DNA of 64,000 nucleotides from Melastoma dodecandrum (GCA_029817715.1 JARUPY010000189.1:930001-994000), one strand, 5' to 3'; positions 49,197-60,325 are shown, numbered from the stretch's first letter. Numbers and translations are program-made. Notes: a model not told the origin generated them from the letters alone.

Positions 49197-50045
49197 GTGA
49201 TCAAAATGTTGGCGGAGCTCGTATGCTTTTTCCTTCCTGACAAGGTGCTCGACTCTTCTGGGTTCTGGACAATTGTGGACATCTTCATGAATGCTAGTTT
49301 ATTTGGTGTGGGAAGGGCAAGGAAATTGTTTTGTTCCCGAAGAAAGACAATCTCCAACATGGAAGGCTGGTCTGCCCCATGTTCCTGGACATGAAGCAGG
49401 CCGACATGGATACATATCTCAATCTGGAGGATCAACTCGAACTCAGTTAGAAGGGTCGGATCCTTTAGCTCTAAGCTCCTCCCCTACGTCCACAGCTTCC
49501 AAGCCAGAAACGAAACAATTCCAGATGAAGTCGAATGAATGTCAAGATGCTTAACCCAAAAAGAAAAACCAAAATAGACGACACCCATTACGACAATTTA
49601 CTTACATATCCAAGCAAGTTCACAATATGGTAACCGAAGTTGAAGCCGTTGTTCCTCCAACCACTGACAATCTCCAACAGTAGCACCCGAAGCAGTACAC
49701 ATCTGACTTCTCAGAGAAGTCTCCCTCCATTGCATACCCCCGGCGACATATAACCGCTGCAAAAGGCAGCGGACCGACATTGTTAGTCACGGCTGTCTCA
49801 ACCAAAGCGACTTCCTATGGCATTATTGGATGGGGGAAGCCACGCTCTACTTACTATATGTTCCCAGCACTCTCATCGTATTTGCTTCAGAGACAACACG
49901 TCTGAAAATCCTGGTCATCCCGAAGTCAGATATCTTTGGCTGCAGCTTCCAGCAAGATATTACTCGTCTTAAAGTCTCTGTGTATGATTCTCAGCCCCGG
50001 TTACTTGTGCAGATAAATTATTCGATTGCTTTTTTACTGGGTGCA
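49197..50045 (-). pseudogene. Broken 3' fragment of a G-type lectin receptor kinase
   Basis: On the minus strand three blocks match the last three exons of the receptor kinase at 42.4-45.2 kb, in the same order: an exon-4 block (about 49850-50045, with [17 protein letters not shown]), an exon-5 block (about 49600-49790, with [14 protein letters not shown]) and an exon-6 block (about 49197-49500, with IHVGLLHVQEHGADQPSMLE). The spacing keeps the introns, so it arose by DNA duplication, not by a processed copy. It has stops (for example in the exon-4 block just before the PGLRIIH stretch, and near the start of the exon-6 block) and frameshifts in the exon-5 block. The ectodomain and first kinase half are missing. 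Orientation is opposite to the intact gene. Confidence 0.87.
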
Positions 50046-50453
50046 ATGAAAATCGTATCACTACGTATAAATCGAAATAGTAAAACACGATAAATAAATA
50101 ATACTTCGTTATCCTGAAACGTGATATAACTCTTATCCACCACGCACACAACAACCTCGGAATCCTTACTGTATTTTGTTGTTGTTTTTTTCCAAAATTT
50201 TTCTTCCGATCAATTTTAAAATCCTGAGTTTGAGCGGCATCTGTCTCAATTGAAAGCTTATAGGATAATGATCATGATGCAAAATCACCTTGAACCCATT
50301 GGCATGTAATCCAAATTCTCTAATATTGGCAAAACGTTGAATGTACAATTGAGGGTTTTGATTAGATGATATTTTACATTCACTCATTAGTAAGTATTGA
50401 AGCGATGCTAGTTTTACCCCCTAACTCTATTATTCTTAGAAAATAACGAAGCC
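50046..50453. other. Upstream of the damaged GASA copy
   Basis: AT-rich DNA without coding motifs. No clear TATA box is seen before the GASA-like start at 50454, unlike the second copy, which has TATAAAAG about 80 bp before its ATG. Confidence 0.4.
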
Positions 50454-50970
50454 ATGGCTCGAATACACTGCTCGTTCCTCGTCTTCCTCATCGCCATCGT
50501 CTTCTTCATCGAGGTTGTGCAGGTCAACTAGACAAGCTATTCCGAAGAAATATAACCATATGCCCTTAATATTTTTAAATGCATTATATTCATCTAACGA
50601 TATGGTTGGTAGTTGTCTGCTCGCAGGCCGGAGGCAGCGACGGATCTCTGTGCCCGGACCATACGTTTCCATCCGATCACCCCTCATTATTTAAGTTTCC
50701 TGTCATGAGATGACCGTGTATTTTATTGACATTGTCCGGGGGTTCTTTTCTTTTTCTGCTTTGGAATGTTTTGCAGAATGCGGGGCGTGCAACTACAGAT
50801 GCACGGGGACTTCGCACAAGAACCCGTGCCTGTTCCTCTGCAACAAGTGCCACGCCGCGTGCCGGTGCGTGGCATCGGGGACTTACCATCACAAGGAAGG
50901 AGTGCCCTTGCTACATAACCGGAAGACTAAGGAGGTAAAACCCCGAGTACCCTTGAAATACCGACTATAA
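50454..50970 (+). pseudogene. Damaged GASA/snakin peptide gene (copy 1)
   Basis: Exon 1 (50454-50522) encodes a good signal peptide (MARIHCSFLVFLIAIVFFIE). Exon 2 begins at about 50627 with GGSDGSLCPDH, and exon 3 begins after TTTTGCAG at about 50777 with CGACNYRC. Compared with copy 2, three lesions are visible. The exon-2 donor reads C|AT where copy 2 has C|GT. One conserved Cys is His (NKCHAACRC against NKCCAKCLC). A one-base insertion in the AAGGAAGGAGTG stretch shifts the frame, so the last Cys residues (ECPCY and KCP) are lost and the reading continues as EGVPLLHNRK. Eight of the twelve GASA cysteines remain. Copy 2 has all twelve. It might still be transcribed, but a normal GASA fold is unlikely. 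Intact GASA peptides are secreted, gibberellin-linked or antimicrobial. Confidence 0.8.
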
Positions 50971-51118
50971 ATGGAGCTTTAATATTCCGAGTGCTTTACA
51001 TAATTAATATGTAACCTTATTTTCCATTTAATAATAATAATAATAAATAATTTGATTTTGGCTTGGAATTTTCATAATTGCCCAAACGTAATTAATTCCC
51101 ACTTTTGATAAGATATTC

Positions 51119-51590
51119 TGTTGAAAATAAAAATTAATTATGTCTGGAAGTCCAAGAGTCGGAAGGCTAAAAGTCACCCAGAGAAGTCCATGAGTCGGAA
51201 GGCGAAGAGTCATCTCGAAGTCCAAGTGTCATTTGGAAGTCCAATAGTCGGAAGGCCAAGAGTCATCTTGAGAAGTCCAAGAGTCGAAAGCCCAATACTC
51301 ATCTGGAAGTCTAAGAGTCGGAAGTCTAAGTGACCTTTCTCTTTTATGTATAAATCTAGTTGTATGAAAAGAAAATGAGATGAAGAAGAGAGTGTTCCCC
51401 CATTTAAAATTTATCATTTTGTCTTATCGAGTGAGAGGGTGAGTGTTCGTCGCTTCGTCCACTAACGTTCAACAAAGTAGGCGGCAAAAAGAGCACCGGG
51501 CGACACGACTCACAGGCGACGACGAAGGATGAGTTTCCATGACGGTCGTCGCTTCGCCCACACGGCGAGTGCCCACCAACGTTTCCAACA
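51119..51590 (+). repeat. 5' LTR of copia element 2
   Basis: A 472-bp LTR. Its first 230 bp are degenerate tandem units of about 33-38 bp built on AAGTCCAAGAGTCGGAAGGC. A TATA-like TATAAAT follows near 51349, and the end has CGTTTCCAACA before the primer binding site. Confidence 0.88.
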
Positions 51591-51592
51591 AG

Positions 51593-51603
51593 TGGTATCA
51601 GAG
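51593..51603 (+). other. Primer binding site of copia element 2
   Basis: TGGTATCAGAG, two bases after the LTR, is complementary to the 3' end of initiator tRNA-Met, the same primer as in element 1 although the LTRs are unrelated. Confidence 0.8.
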
Positions 51604-51608
51604 TAATG

Positions 51609-54600
51609 ATGTCATTGAGCTTCCAATATTCCCGTCTTACGAAGGACGACTATGATCGTTAAGAAATCGTCAGAGATGGGTTTGCCGAACCCGACGAGGA
51701 TGCGGTGTTGGCCCTTATTCAAAGGTTCGAGAAGAACAAAAAGATGAACAAGCATGCTCTATTAATCATCCACCAGTGTTTAGATGATGCCGCTTTTGAG
51801 AAAGTAGCAAATGCGTCAACTTCAAAGGAGGCGTGAAGAATTCTTGAAAATTCTCACGAAGGAGTCGATGAGGTAAAGAAGGTGCGGCTGCAAATCTTAA
51901 GAGGAGAATTTGAAACTCTTCATCAAGAAGCGTCGGAGTCTATTTCAGACTATTTCATGTGAGTCTTGTCCATCGTCAACCAAATAAAGAGAAACAGAGA
52001 AAGCATAGAATATGTTCTAGTGATCGAGAAAATTTTACGCTCTCTACATTAGAGATTTGACCATGTAGTAGTTGCCATAGAGGAAAATAGAGATTTGCTG
52101 AATCTATCCGTTGATGAATTAAACGGATTGTTACGGGTAGACGAGGAGCGAATGAACAAGTACAAGAAAGAGCCATTAAAGCAAGCCCTTGAAGTCAAGC
52201 ATTCGTTTGGCGAAAAGGGGAGTGTGGTTCACCGAGGTCACGCTTATTCTCGTGGTGGATGCCGAGGTCGCGGCAAAAATCATGAAGTCGACAAAGCGAA
52301 CAAAGAAAAATCTTGAGAAAATCCGAGAGGTCATGGTAGAGGAACAGAAAGAGAACGCGGACGAGGACGAGGAAGAGATGGATACGGGAGGGGGTATGAC
52401 AAATCGCGTGTTGAGTGCTACAATTATCACAAAATGGGTCATTATGCTCGAAATTGTTGGTACACCGAAGACGCAAAAGAAGAAGTCAATCTAGTCGAGG
52501 AGAAAGAAGTGGAAGAGTTGACGTTGTTGTTAGCGCTCAACCAAGAAGCTGATGGAGAAGTAAGCCAATGGTATCTCGACAATGGTGCGAGTAACCACAC
52601 GAGTGGCGACAAGTCGAAATTTGAAGAAAGGGCAATCGAGAGTGTCACGTTTTGGAGATGCTTCAAAAATTCAAATTAAAGGCAAATGTACCATTTTGAT
52701 TCTGTTAAATGATGGTACTCACAAGTTTATTTCCGATGTGTATTATGTGCCTAGATTAAATAGCAATATTTCGAGTTTGGGGCAACTCATGGAAAGGGGC
52801 TATGAGATTTTGATGAAGGATCGTAGTCTTTGGCTACGGGACGGGAGCGCTAACCTAATTGCGAAGGTGGCGATGTCGAAGAATAGGATGTTTTCGCTCC
52901 CTATACAAACCGAAGAGTCGAATTGCTCGCAAGTGTGTGTGAATGATCCAGTATGGTGTTGGCATATGAGGATGGGACATCTTAATTTTGGTAGTTTGAA
53001 AATGATGTCCGAAAAGAAGATGGTGAAGTAGATGCCTTTGATCGATCATCCGGATCAACTTTGTGAAACGTGTCTTCTCGGTAAACATGCAAGAAAAAGC
53101 CTTCAAAAAGAAGCAACTTCAAGAGCGACGAAGCCACTCGAATTAATTCATGCCGATGTTTGTGGACCGGTCAAGCCGTTGTCTTATGGTAAAAGTAATT
53201 ACTTTTTAGTTTTCATCGACCATTTTAGCCAGAAGAGTTGGGCTTATTTCTTGAAAGAAAAATCTGAGTGTTTTGATGTTTTTAAAAAATTTTAAGGCTT
53301 TGATCGAGAGGGAGAGTGATCATGTTATTCAGGCGTTGAGAACCGATAGAGGGGTAGAGTTTATTTCTGGCGCTTTTAACCGTTTTTGTGAAGAACATGG
53401 TATTAGGTGCATCCTCACGGTTTCAAGATCACCGCAACAAAACGGAGTGGCTGAACGAAAGGATCGCACCATCCTCAACATGGTGTGTGCAGTTTACTTC
53501 ATCAATCGTTGTCCAACTAAAAGCGTGAAAGATCAAACACCCATTGAAGCATGGAGCGGGAAAAAGCCGGATGTATCTCATTTAAGGATTTTTGGGAGTA
53601 TTGCTTACAAGCATGTGCCGGAGTAAGAGAGAACAAAACTTGATGATATAAGCGAGAAGTTTGTGTTCATCGGCTATGACGGAAAATCAATGGGGTATAA
53701 GCTCTACAATCCTATCAACGGGAAAGTTGTTGTGAGTCGAGATGTAGAGTTTGATGAAGATGCTACTTAGAATTAGGATGCACGAGAAGATGTCGTCGAC
53801 GGATCTTTTCCACTTTTTGTTGAGGAAATTCAAGGAGAAAAAAAATGGCAGCCCGTCGTTCCTCCGTTGACGTCGATCACACCTTCTGGTTCATCGACAT
53901 CAAATGGAAGCCCTAATGTAGGATCACGAAGGATAAGAACTAACCAAGATCTTTACGAGAACATGGAGATAATCGATGATGTCTCTATGTTTTGTCTTTT
54001 GGCCGAAACAACGCCTGTGAGTTTTGAAGAAGCTAGTAAGGAGAAGAAATGGAAACAAGCCATGGACGAGGAAATTCGAACCATTGAAAGGAACGACACA
54101 TGGGAACTCACTTCTCTTCCCGTGGGTCAAAAGTCGATTGGTGTGAAGTGGATATTCAAAGAGAATGTCGATGGTGTCATGGAAAAATATAAAGTGAGAC
54201 TGGTCGTCAATGGGTATGCACAACAACACGGAGTGGACTATGAGGAGGTATTTACTCATGTTGCTCGTTTAGAAATCTTAAGGGGATTCCGCGTTCGAGG
54301 GGAAGTAGACTACTCAATAATTTCCTGTTTCATTTATTTATATGGACACAGTATCATTTATTTTGAATTAAATAAAAAATGAAAAAACTGGAAAAAAAAA
54401 AGAATGTATCAGATTTTTTGTTTCGTCTGCGGCACAAATAAATTGGAAGATATTTCAATTGGACGTAAAGTTTCTTAACGGTTTTCTTAAGAGGACGTCT
54501 TTGTGGAGTAACCAAAAGGCTATGTTGTGAAATGACAAGCAGAAAAGGTTTTGAAGTTGAAGAGGGCTTTGTACGGTCTCAAGCAAGTGCCTCGAGCCTG

Positions 54601-55673
54601 ATATAGTTGGATTGATGCCTATTTTTAGGAGAAAGGTTTTGCGAGATGTCTTCATGAGTATGCGTTTTATGTGAAGATGGATAAAAAAGGATATTGTTTA
54701 TTCGTTTGCCTTTATGTGGACGATCTTATTTTTATGGGAAATAATCCGATTTTCTTTGAAGATTTCAAGAATGATATGGCCCGAGAGTTCGAGATGACAG
54801 ATATCGATTTAATGTCATTTTACCTCAGATTAAAAGTGCTTTAATTGGATGACGGAATTTTTGTTGGTCAACAACCATATGCGAAGGATATTCTTGACAG
54901 ATTTAATATGTTGAACAGTAAACCAGTGGCTAACGTGATGGAGGTTGGAGCTAAATTGACCAAGAACGAAGAGGGAGAAAAGGTAGATCTGACACTGTTC
55001 AAAAGTCTCGTGGGATGTCTAAGGTACTTGACATATACTCGGCCGGATATTCTTTTTAGTGTTGGGATTATTAGTCGATTCATGGAGGTGCCCACGATGA
55101 AACACATGGAGGCGGCGAAAAGGATTTTGAGATACTTGAAAGGTACTATTGATTTCGGACTATTTTATTCATCGTCCAAGGAATTTCAACTTGTTGGATA
55201 TTACAACAGTGATTTTGCCGGAGATTTAGATGATAGGAAAAGCACAACTGAATTTGTATTTTTTATGGGGTCTAATGCAATTTCGCGGAGTTCGAAGAAA
55301 CAGGCGATCGTCATGCTATCTTCCTGTGAAGCTGAATATGTCGTGATTACGACATGTGCTTGTCACGCAATCTGGCTAAGGAGAATGTTGAAGGAGATAG
55401 GCTTCTCAGAGAATGAAGCGACCATAATTTTTATCGATAAGAAATCTCCTCAAGCTTTGACAAGGAATCATGTTTTTCATAATCGAAGTTGACACCTCGA
55501 TACTCGCTATCACTTCATTCGAGAATGTGTTACGAAGAAGGAGATCAAACTTGAAGACGTGAAATCTACCGATCAAGCTGCGAATATTTTTACGAAGCCT
55601 CTTGGAGTGGATGTTTTCGGCAAGATGAGGAGCCTGCTTGGAGTCATAAAGAAAATCAATTTTAAGGGGCAAA
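51609..55673 (+). pseudogene. Degenerate copia gag-pol of element 2
   Basis: The reading opens with MSLSFQYSRLTKDDYDR and then meets a stop. A GAG block follows, then a knuckle CYNYHKMGHYARNC (about 52417-52458) in which the second Cys is Tyr. Next are protease (WYLDNGASNHTSGD), the pre-integrase GAG (MRMGHLNFGSL, CLLGKHARKS), integrase (LIHADVCGPVKPL, LRTDRGVEF, SPQQNGVAERKDRT), RT (WKQAMDEEIRTIERNDTWEL, VCLYVDDLIFMGN) and RNase H (DFAGDLDDRKSTTEF, SSCEAEYVV, FTKPLG). RT is interrupted by about 140 bp of AT-rich DNA between LARLEIL-like text (54275) and QLDVKFLNGF (about 54455). At least six stops and several frameshifts are present. A polypurine run (AAGGGGCAAAG) precedes the 3' LTR. Confidence 0.88.
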
Positions 55674-55746
55674 GTTGAAAATAAAATTGATTATGTCTAG
55701 AAGTCCAAGAGTCGGAAGGCTAAAAGTCATCTAGAGAAGTCCAATA

Positions 55747-55754
55747 GTCGGAAG
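55747..55754 (+). repeat. 5' target-site duplication of the hAT element
   Basis: GTCGGAAG, repeated exactly at 59641-59648. Eight bp is the normal hAT duplication length. The motif also belongs to the LTR tandem unit, but the copies abut the terminal inverted repeats precisely. Confidence 0.85.
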
Positions 55755-55779
55755 TAGGGGTGTTAATGAGTCGGGCCGG
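55755..55779 (+). repeat. Left terminal inverted repeat of the hAT element
   Basis: It begins TAGGGGTGTTAATGAG and continues TCGGGCCGG. The right end is its reverse complement apart from one base. Confidence 0.9.
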
Positions 55780-56905
55780 CTTGCGAACTATTCGGCCCGG
55801 CTCGACTAAAAGCCCGAGCCCGACTCGAAAATATTCAAGCTTTTGCGAGCTCGGGCCCGGGCTCGGGTCTTATTCTTTAAAAATCAAGCCGGGCTCGGGC
55901 TCGTTCATTAGCCCGACAAACGGTTTGGCCCGGCCTGACAATAACTATAATAAATAATTAATTATAATAAATATTAATTTTTTAAAAAATCTGAAACGTT
56001 CTCTCGTTTAATTCTTCATCCTGTTTGCCTCTTCATCTTCTTCATATCCTGTAGAAGCCGTGAGACCACCAGGAAGTTTTTTATATCGATCGCTAGCATA
56101 ATACTGCCAGGTATTCGTTGTTCTTTTTCCCTTATGGGTGATTCTTAATTGCTTATTCGATTGATTATTTCAATCGCCGGTCGCTGGCATAACACTGCCC
56201 AGGTATTAGATCCAATGAGCCTTCCCTCCCCGAGAAACTTTCTTGTTTTTATTTGGGGGAGCACGCTTTTCAATTCCAAAGGTTGGAGTTGGGGGAAGCA
56301 CAGTAGTATTTGTTCTTTTCTTATCATTTTTGTCCGTCTTCTTGTCTTTTATCCTCTCCTTCATTAAAAAATTCGAATTCCCCCCAAAAATGGGTCCCCA
56401 CCATCTTCCCTGCTGGGAACAAAGAATAACAACCAGTAGGGGAACCGGAGGTTGATATTTTGTCCTTGGTATTTTTGTTCTCTTTGAGGTGGGTTATTCC
56501 ATTTCTGTTCTCAATATCGAATGGATTAGAGAAACAAAGGCATCTGGGGAGGAGGGGAGAATGCCGATGTGATCTTTTTGGATTGTAATTCAAAGTAGGA
56601 AATTTTAGGTACACTCTGTGGATCCTCTACCCCATGTGTATTATTAAAGATTCATAAAATTTTAATAATGGCGAACTCTTGCATATGTTCTGATTAAGAA
56701 AATTTTTTAACTTTTTTTTGATTTATTTGTAGTATGTTTTTTATTTAAATTAAATAGGAGATTAAATTTGAAAAACACAAATGTGATATTGGTTAAGTAA
56801 AATCACTTCGTTGTCTTAAAATAAATAATTTTGTTATGTTTTGTTTTGTATGTCTTTCGTGTCTCGCTCATTGAATATATTTTTTTTAATTGTTAGGTAG
56901 TTTAA

Positions 56906-59128
56906 ATGGACTCAGGATCTCAATCCGAAGAATCCAATATCGGAGGAAATTCTTCAGTGGATGTCGCAAATGAAAAAGTTCAATCAGAAGAGTTTTCTGT
57001 AAAGAAGAGAGCAAAAACTTCTTCTGTGTGGGATGGGATGACAATCATAACCGATAACAATGGAGTCAAGAAAGCGGAATGCAAATATTGTAAGACGCGA
57101 TTATCATACAAAAATTCAAGTACGAGCCACCTGAAGAGGCATTTAGACAGTTGTACTTACAACGTCTCCCTACAAAGGCAACAAAAATTAAATTTCAAGC
57201 GCGATGATGCTCCTGCGAAGGTAACTTCTTCAGCCTTTAAGGATGGTATTCTCGATATGGATAAAATGAGGGAGGTTGTAGCTCATTGGATAATGATGCA
57301 TGAGCATTCATTTTCAATTGTCGAAGAAGAAGGTTTTAATCTTATGCAGATGTGTGGAATGCCTCAATGGCAAAGATTATCACGTCACACCATCAGGAAT
57401 GACTGCTTCAAAGTGTATGAGTTGGAAAAACAGCGTATCTTTAACATGTTTAAAGAAATAAGTGCGGTTAGTATCACTACTGATATGTGGAAGTCATCAT
57501 GTCAACGTATTGAGTATATGGTAGTCACTGGCCATTTTATCGATCAACAATGGAAGCTACAAAAAATAGTTTTGAATTTCATTCATCTGCCTCCTCCAAC
57601 TCGTGGAATAGACATATCAGATGCAATCTACAAACGTTTAAAGGAATGGGGAATTGAGAATAAGGTACGAGATAATTCATAGTTATAATTTAATTGTTAC
57701 TTATTATTCATTTCTCTTTTTTGAAAATATTTTTGACATCATTCATCTTATTTGTGACAGGTAATTTTAATAACTGTTGACAACGCTTCAAAGAATGATG
57801 TCGCATTGAGGTATTTAAGAGACTCTTTCTCAAGGAATAAGCAGTTGCTTTGCAATGGTCGATTATTACATGTGCGTTGTTGTGCTCACATCTTGAATAT
57901 TATGGTTCAAGATGGTCTTGCTGAAATAGAGAAGATTATTGAAAAAGTACATGACAGTGTGGTATTTATCAACCAAAGTGAGGCACGACTTCGGATGTTT
58001 ATCGATATCTCACACCAATTGCAGATACCCTTCAGAAAACTCATCATTGAATGCAAAACAAGATGGAATTCAACGTTCGACATGCTGACACGGGCAGTGA
58101 GGTTTAAGGATGTTTTTCCTCGCTATATGGAGCGAGAACTAAGCTATAAGTCTTGCCCATCCGCCGACGATTGGACAAAGGTGAAACAAGTTTGCGATGT
58201 GTTGGATGTATTTAACTCCATCACTAAAACCATTTCAGGTAGTGAGTATCCTACCGCGAACTTGTTCCTTCATGAAGTTTTTAGAGTGAAAATGATGTTG
58301 GATAAAAAGGTTGTCGAGATAACTGATGAGCATCATTTTCTGTTTAAGATGGTGAGATGTATGAAACAGAAATTTGACAAATATTGGGGTGAATGTAACT
58401 TGTTGATGGCTGTAGCGGCGGTATTAGACCCAAGAAACAAGTTCATGGTGATTGAGTTTTGCTTTCCAAAACTCTACTCATTAGAGGATGCTAAATACAA
58501 TATTGAAGAGATTCGTCGTGCTTTACACAATGTATATGATGCTTATGTTTTGGAAAGTCAAAGTATGACTAGCGATCATTGTTTGAAGGTAGAAGGTTTG
58601 ACAGATGAAAACACTCAATTGTCAACCTCATATTTAGAGCCTTATTGGTCGGAGTTTGCGGAATTTAAAAAGAAGAAGCTCGTAGATAGCATTCATTCTC
58701 GGAAGTTTGACTTGGATATGTATCTTGATGAGGATTGTCATATGAATGATAGAATTATTGGAGATGCTACTTTTGATGTATTAGAGTGGTGGAAATTCAA
58801 TACATCGAAGTATCCTATCTTGTCGAAGATGGCGCGGGATGTTCTTTCGATTCCCATTACTAGTGTGGCTTCTAAAGCCACTTTTAGTGCTGGTGGAAGA
58901 GTTATTGATGCATATCGTTCATCGTTACTTCCAGAAATTGTGCAAATGCTTATTTGTGTGGGCGATTGGCTTAAAAATCGACATGGAGTCAAGAAGGACA
59001 ACAAGGTAATTTTTTTCTATGAGAATTTTCCTTTGAAATTTTTTATTTCAATTATAAATTATCTTTATATATTCATGTATTTACAGACTAATAAGGAGCC
59101 CATAGAAATCACGCTTCCAAATCCTTGA
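56906..59128 (+). CDS. hAT transposase, BED zinc finger RICESLEEPER/DAYSLEEPER-like
   Basis: Three exons (56906-57664, 57761-59005 and 59087-59128), all joined in phase 0, give 681 aa with no stops. Residues about 40-83 form a BED finger (SVWDGMTII, then Cys59-x2-Cys62, His75 and His79). The RNase-H-like catalytic core has SITTDMWKS and LITVDNASKND with the expected Asp residues, then CCAHILN (Cys/His) and KTRWNST. The C-terminal hAT dimerisation domain reads WWKFNTSKYPILSKMARDVL, then IPITSVASKATFSAGGRVID and ICVGDWL. The second intron (59006-59086) can be read through to the same stop, giving a longer but unlikely product. The length suits autonomous plant hATs (about 650-750 aa). Good splice sites plus an intact frame suggest recent activity. 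A domesticated role is unlikely given intact ends and target duplication. Confidence 0.92.
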
Positions 59129-59615
59129 TGGTAACAACATCATAGTTCAGATTGCTTTTTTATTTTTATTATAATGTTGATGTTGTTTTCTTAATGATAA
59201 CAAGTAGGGGCGGAAATGAAAGGAGGGCGAGAAGAAACTCATCGGTCTAGAGTAGGGGTTCTCGGAACCTCAAAAATCAACGTCAAAGTTATTCGATGCT
59301 TAACTGTCTTTAAATACTTTTGAATTATTTTGGAGGTGTTGAAACTTGAATATGATGAATAATTTGTTTGTTTCAATTTGGATTTGCCGGGACATTGTCG
59401 GGGCGAGGAATATTTCTGAATGTTATGATTTTTTATTTTTGTTCAATGTTAAAACTTAAACGGGCTCAGGCCGGGCTCGGACTCGGGCTCGGTCTGAAAA
59501 TTTTTAAACGGGCTCAAGCTCGAGCTTGACTATATAAATCCCGATCAAGCTCGAGCTCAGGCTCAAACCTAATAAAGTTTTACTCGGGCCAAGCGCGGGT
59601 AGGGGGTGTTTGAGC

Positions 59616-59640
59616 CCGGCCCGACTCATTAACAGCCCTA
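59616..59640 (-). repeat. Right terminal inverted repeat of the hAT element
   Basis: On the minus strand it begins TAGGGCTGTTAATGAG and continues TCGGGCCGG, with one difference from the left end (sixth base). Confidence 0.9.
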
Positions 59641-59648
59641 GTCGGAAG
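59641..59648 (+). repeat. 3' target-site duplication of the hAT element
   Basis: GTCGGAAG, identical to 55747-55754. Confidence 0.85.
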
Positions 59649-60242
59649 GCCAAGAATAAGAGTCATCTAGAAGTCCAAGAGTCGGAATGCCAAAAGTCAT
59701 CTGGAGAAGTCCAAGAGTCGGAAGGCCAAAAGTCATCTGGAAGGCCCAGAGTCGAAAGTCTAAGTGTCCTTTCGCTTTATGTATAAATAGTTTAGTTTTA
59801 TAAAAAGAAAATGAGACAAAGAATAGAGTCTTTCCCCTTTTAAAATTTATCAGTTGGTCTCAGTGAAAGGGTGAGTGTTCTTCGCTTCATCCGTCTACGT
59901 TCAACAAAATAGGCGACATGAAGAGCATTGGACGACACGACCCACAGACGACGACGAAGGACGAGTTTCCAGAACGGTCGTCGCTTCGCCATACAGCAAG
60001 TCCCACCAACGTTTCCAACATTCGGCACTTTTGATACAAGAAAATGCCAAATCCTTTAGACCTGTGTATATGTTTTGGAAGGATTACCTACCATAAAACT
60101 AGATAAATTTCCCATCAAATGATTATTATGGAAATTTTCTTTGATTTGCTCCTAATTAGAAGAATGATTCCTTAGTCTCTCTATCTCACTTATTTTGGGG
60201 AAAATAATTTGTATCCCATAATTTCACTACCCTTAACGCTGC

Positions 60243-60250
60243 TATAAAAG
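60243..60250 (+). promoter_or_regulatory. TATA box of GASA copy 2
   Basis: TATAAAAG, 76 bp before the ATG. This matches a transcript start at about 60275 and a 5' UTR of about 50 bases. Confidence 0.65.
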
Positions 60251-60325
60251 AGAAGCCCTAGTTTACGCTCTACATCTACAAACCGAGGAACACCAAGGCC
60301 TTTTTCTTGAGAGAAGATAAAAGTA

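Larger units (their letters stand above)
55755..59640 (+). mobile_element. hAT-superfamily DNA transposon, apparently complete
   Basis: A 3886-bp element with terminal inverted repeats of about 25 bp that differ at one base (TAGGGGTGTTAATGAGTCGG against TAGGGCTGTTAATGAGTCGG on the opposite strand). Flanks are GTCGGAAG on both sides. Both subterminal regions (about 55780-55935 and 59455-59625) are crowded with GGGCTCGGGC-like motifs, as in hAT elements whose ends bind the transposase. A transposase gene with small introns and no stops fills the centre. It is nested in the 3' LTR of the older copia element, so it is the younger insertion. Confidence 0.93.
51119..60020 (+). mobile_element. Ty1/copia LTR retrotransposon (element 2) carrying a nested hAT element
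   Basis: The 5' LTR is 51119-51590 and the 3' LTR begins at about 55674 and ends at 60020, with a 3.9-kb hAT element inserted in it. Ends are TGTTG and CAACA (the 3' LTR has lost its first bases). Flanks (TATTC and TTCGG) do not form a matching 5-bp duplication. Gag, protease, integrase, RT and RNase H blocks are all present in copia order but carry stops and frameshifts. It sits between two GASA genes. Confidence 0.9.
55674..60020 (+). repeat. 3' LTR of copia element 2, split by the hAT insertion
   Basis: The left piece is 55674-55754 and the right piece 59641-60020, about 453 bp together once the hAT and one target copy are removed. It keeps the tandem AAGTCCAAGAGTCGGAAGGC-like units and the terminal CGTTTCCAACA of the 5' LTR. 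Confidence 0.88.

Noticed and set aside
51141..51335. CRISPR-like regular repeats
   Set aside because: The units are degenerate, lack unique spacers and lie inside a plant retrotransposon LTR.
59006..59086. Read-through of the last hAT intron as coding
   Set aside because: It encodes a Phe/Tyr/Ile-rich stretch after a good GT donor, and splicing returns to the same frame with a typical short tail.
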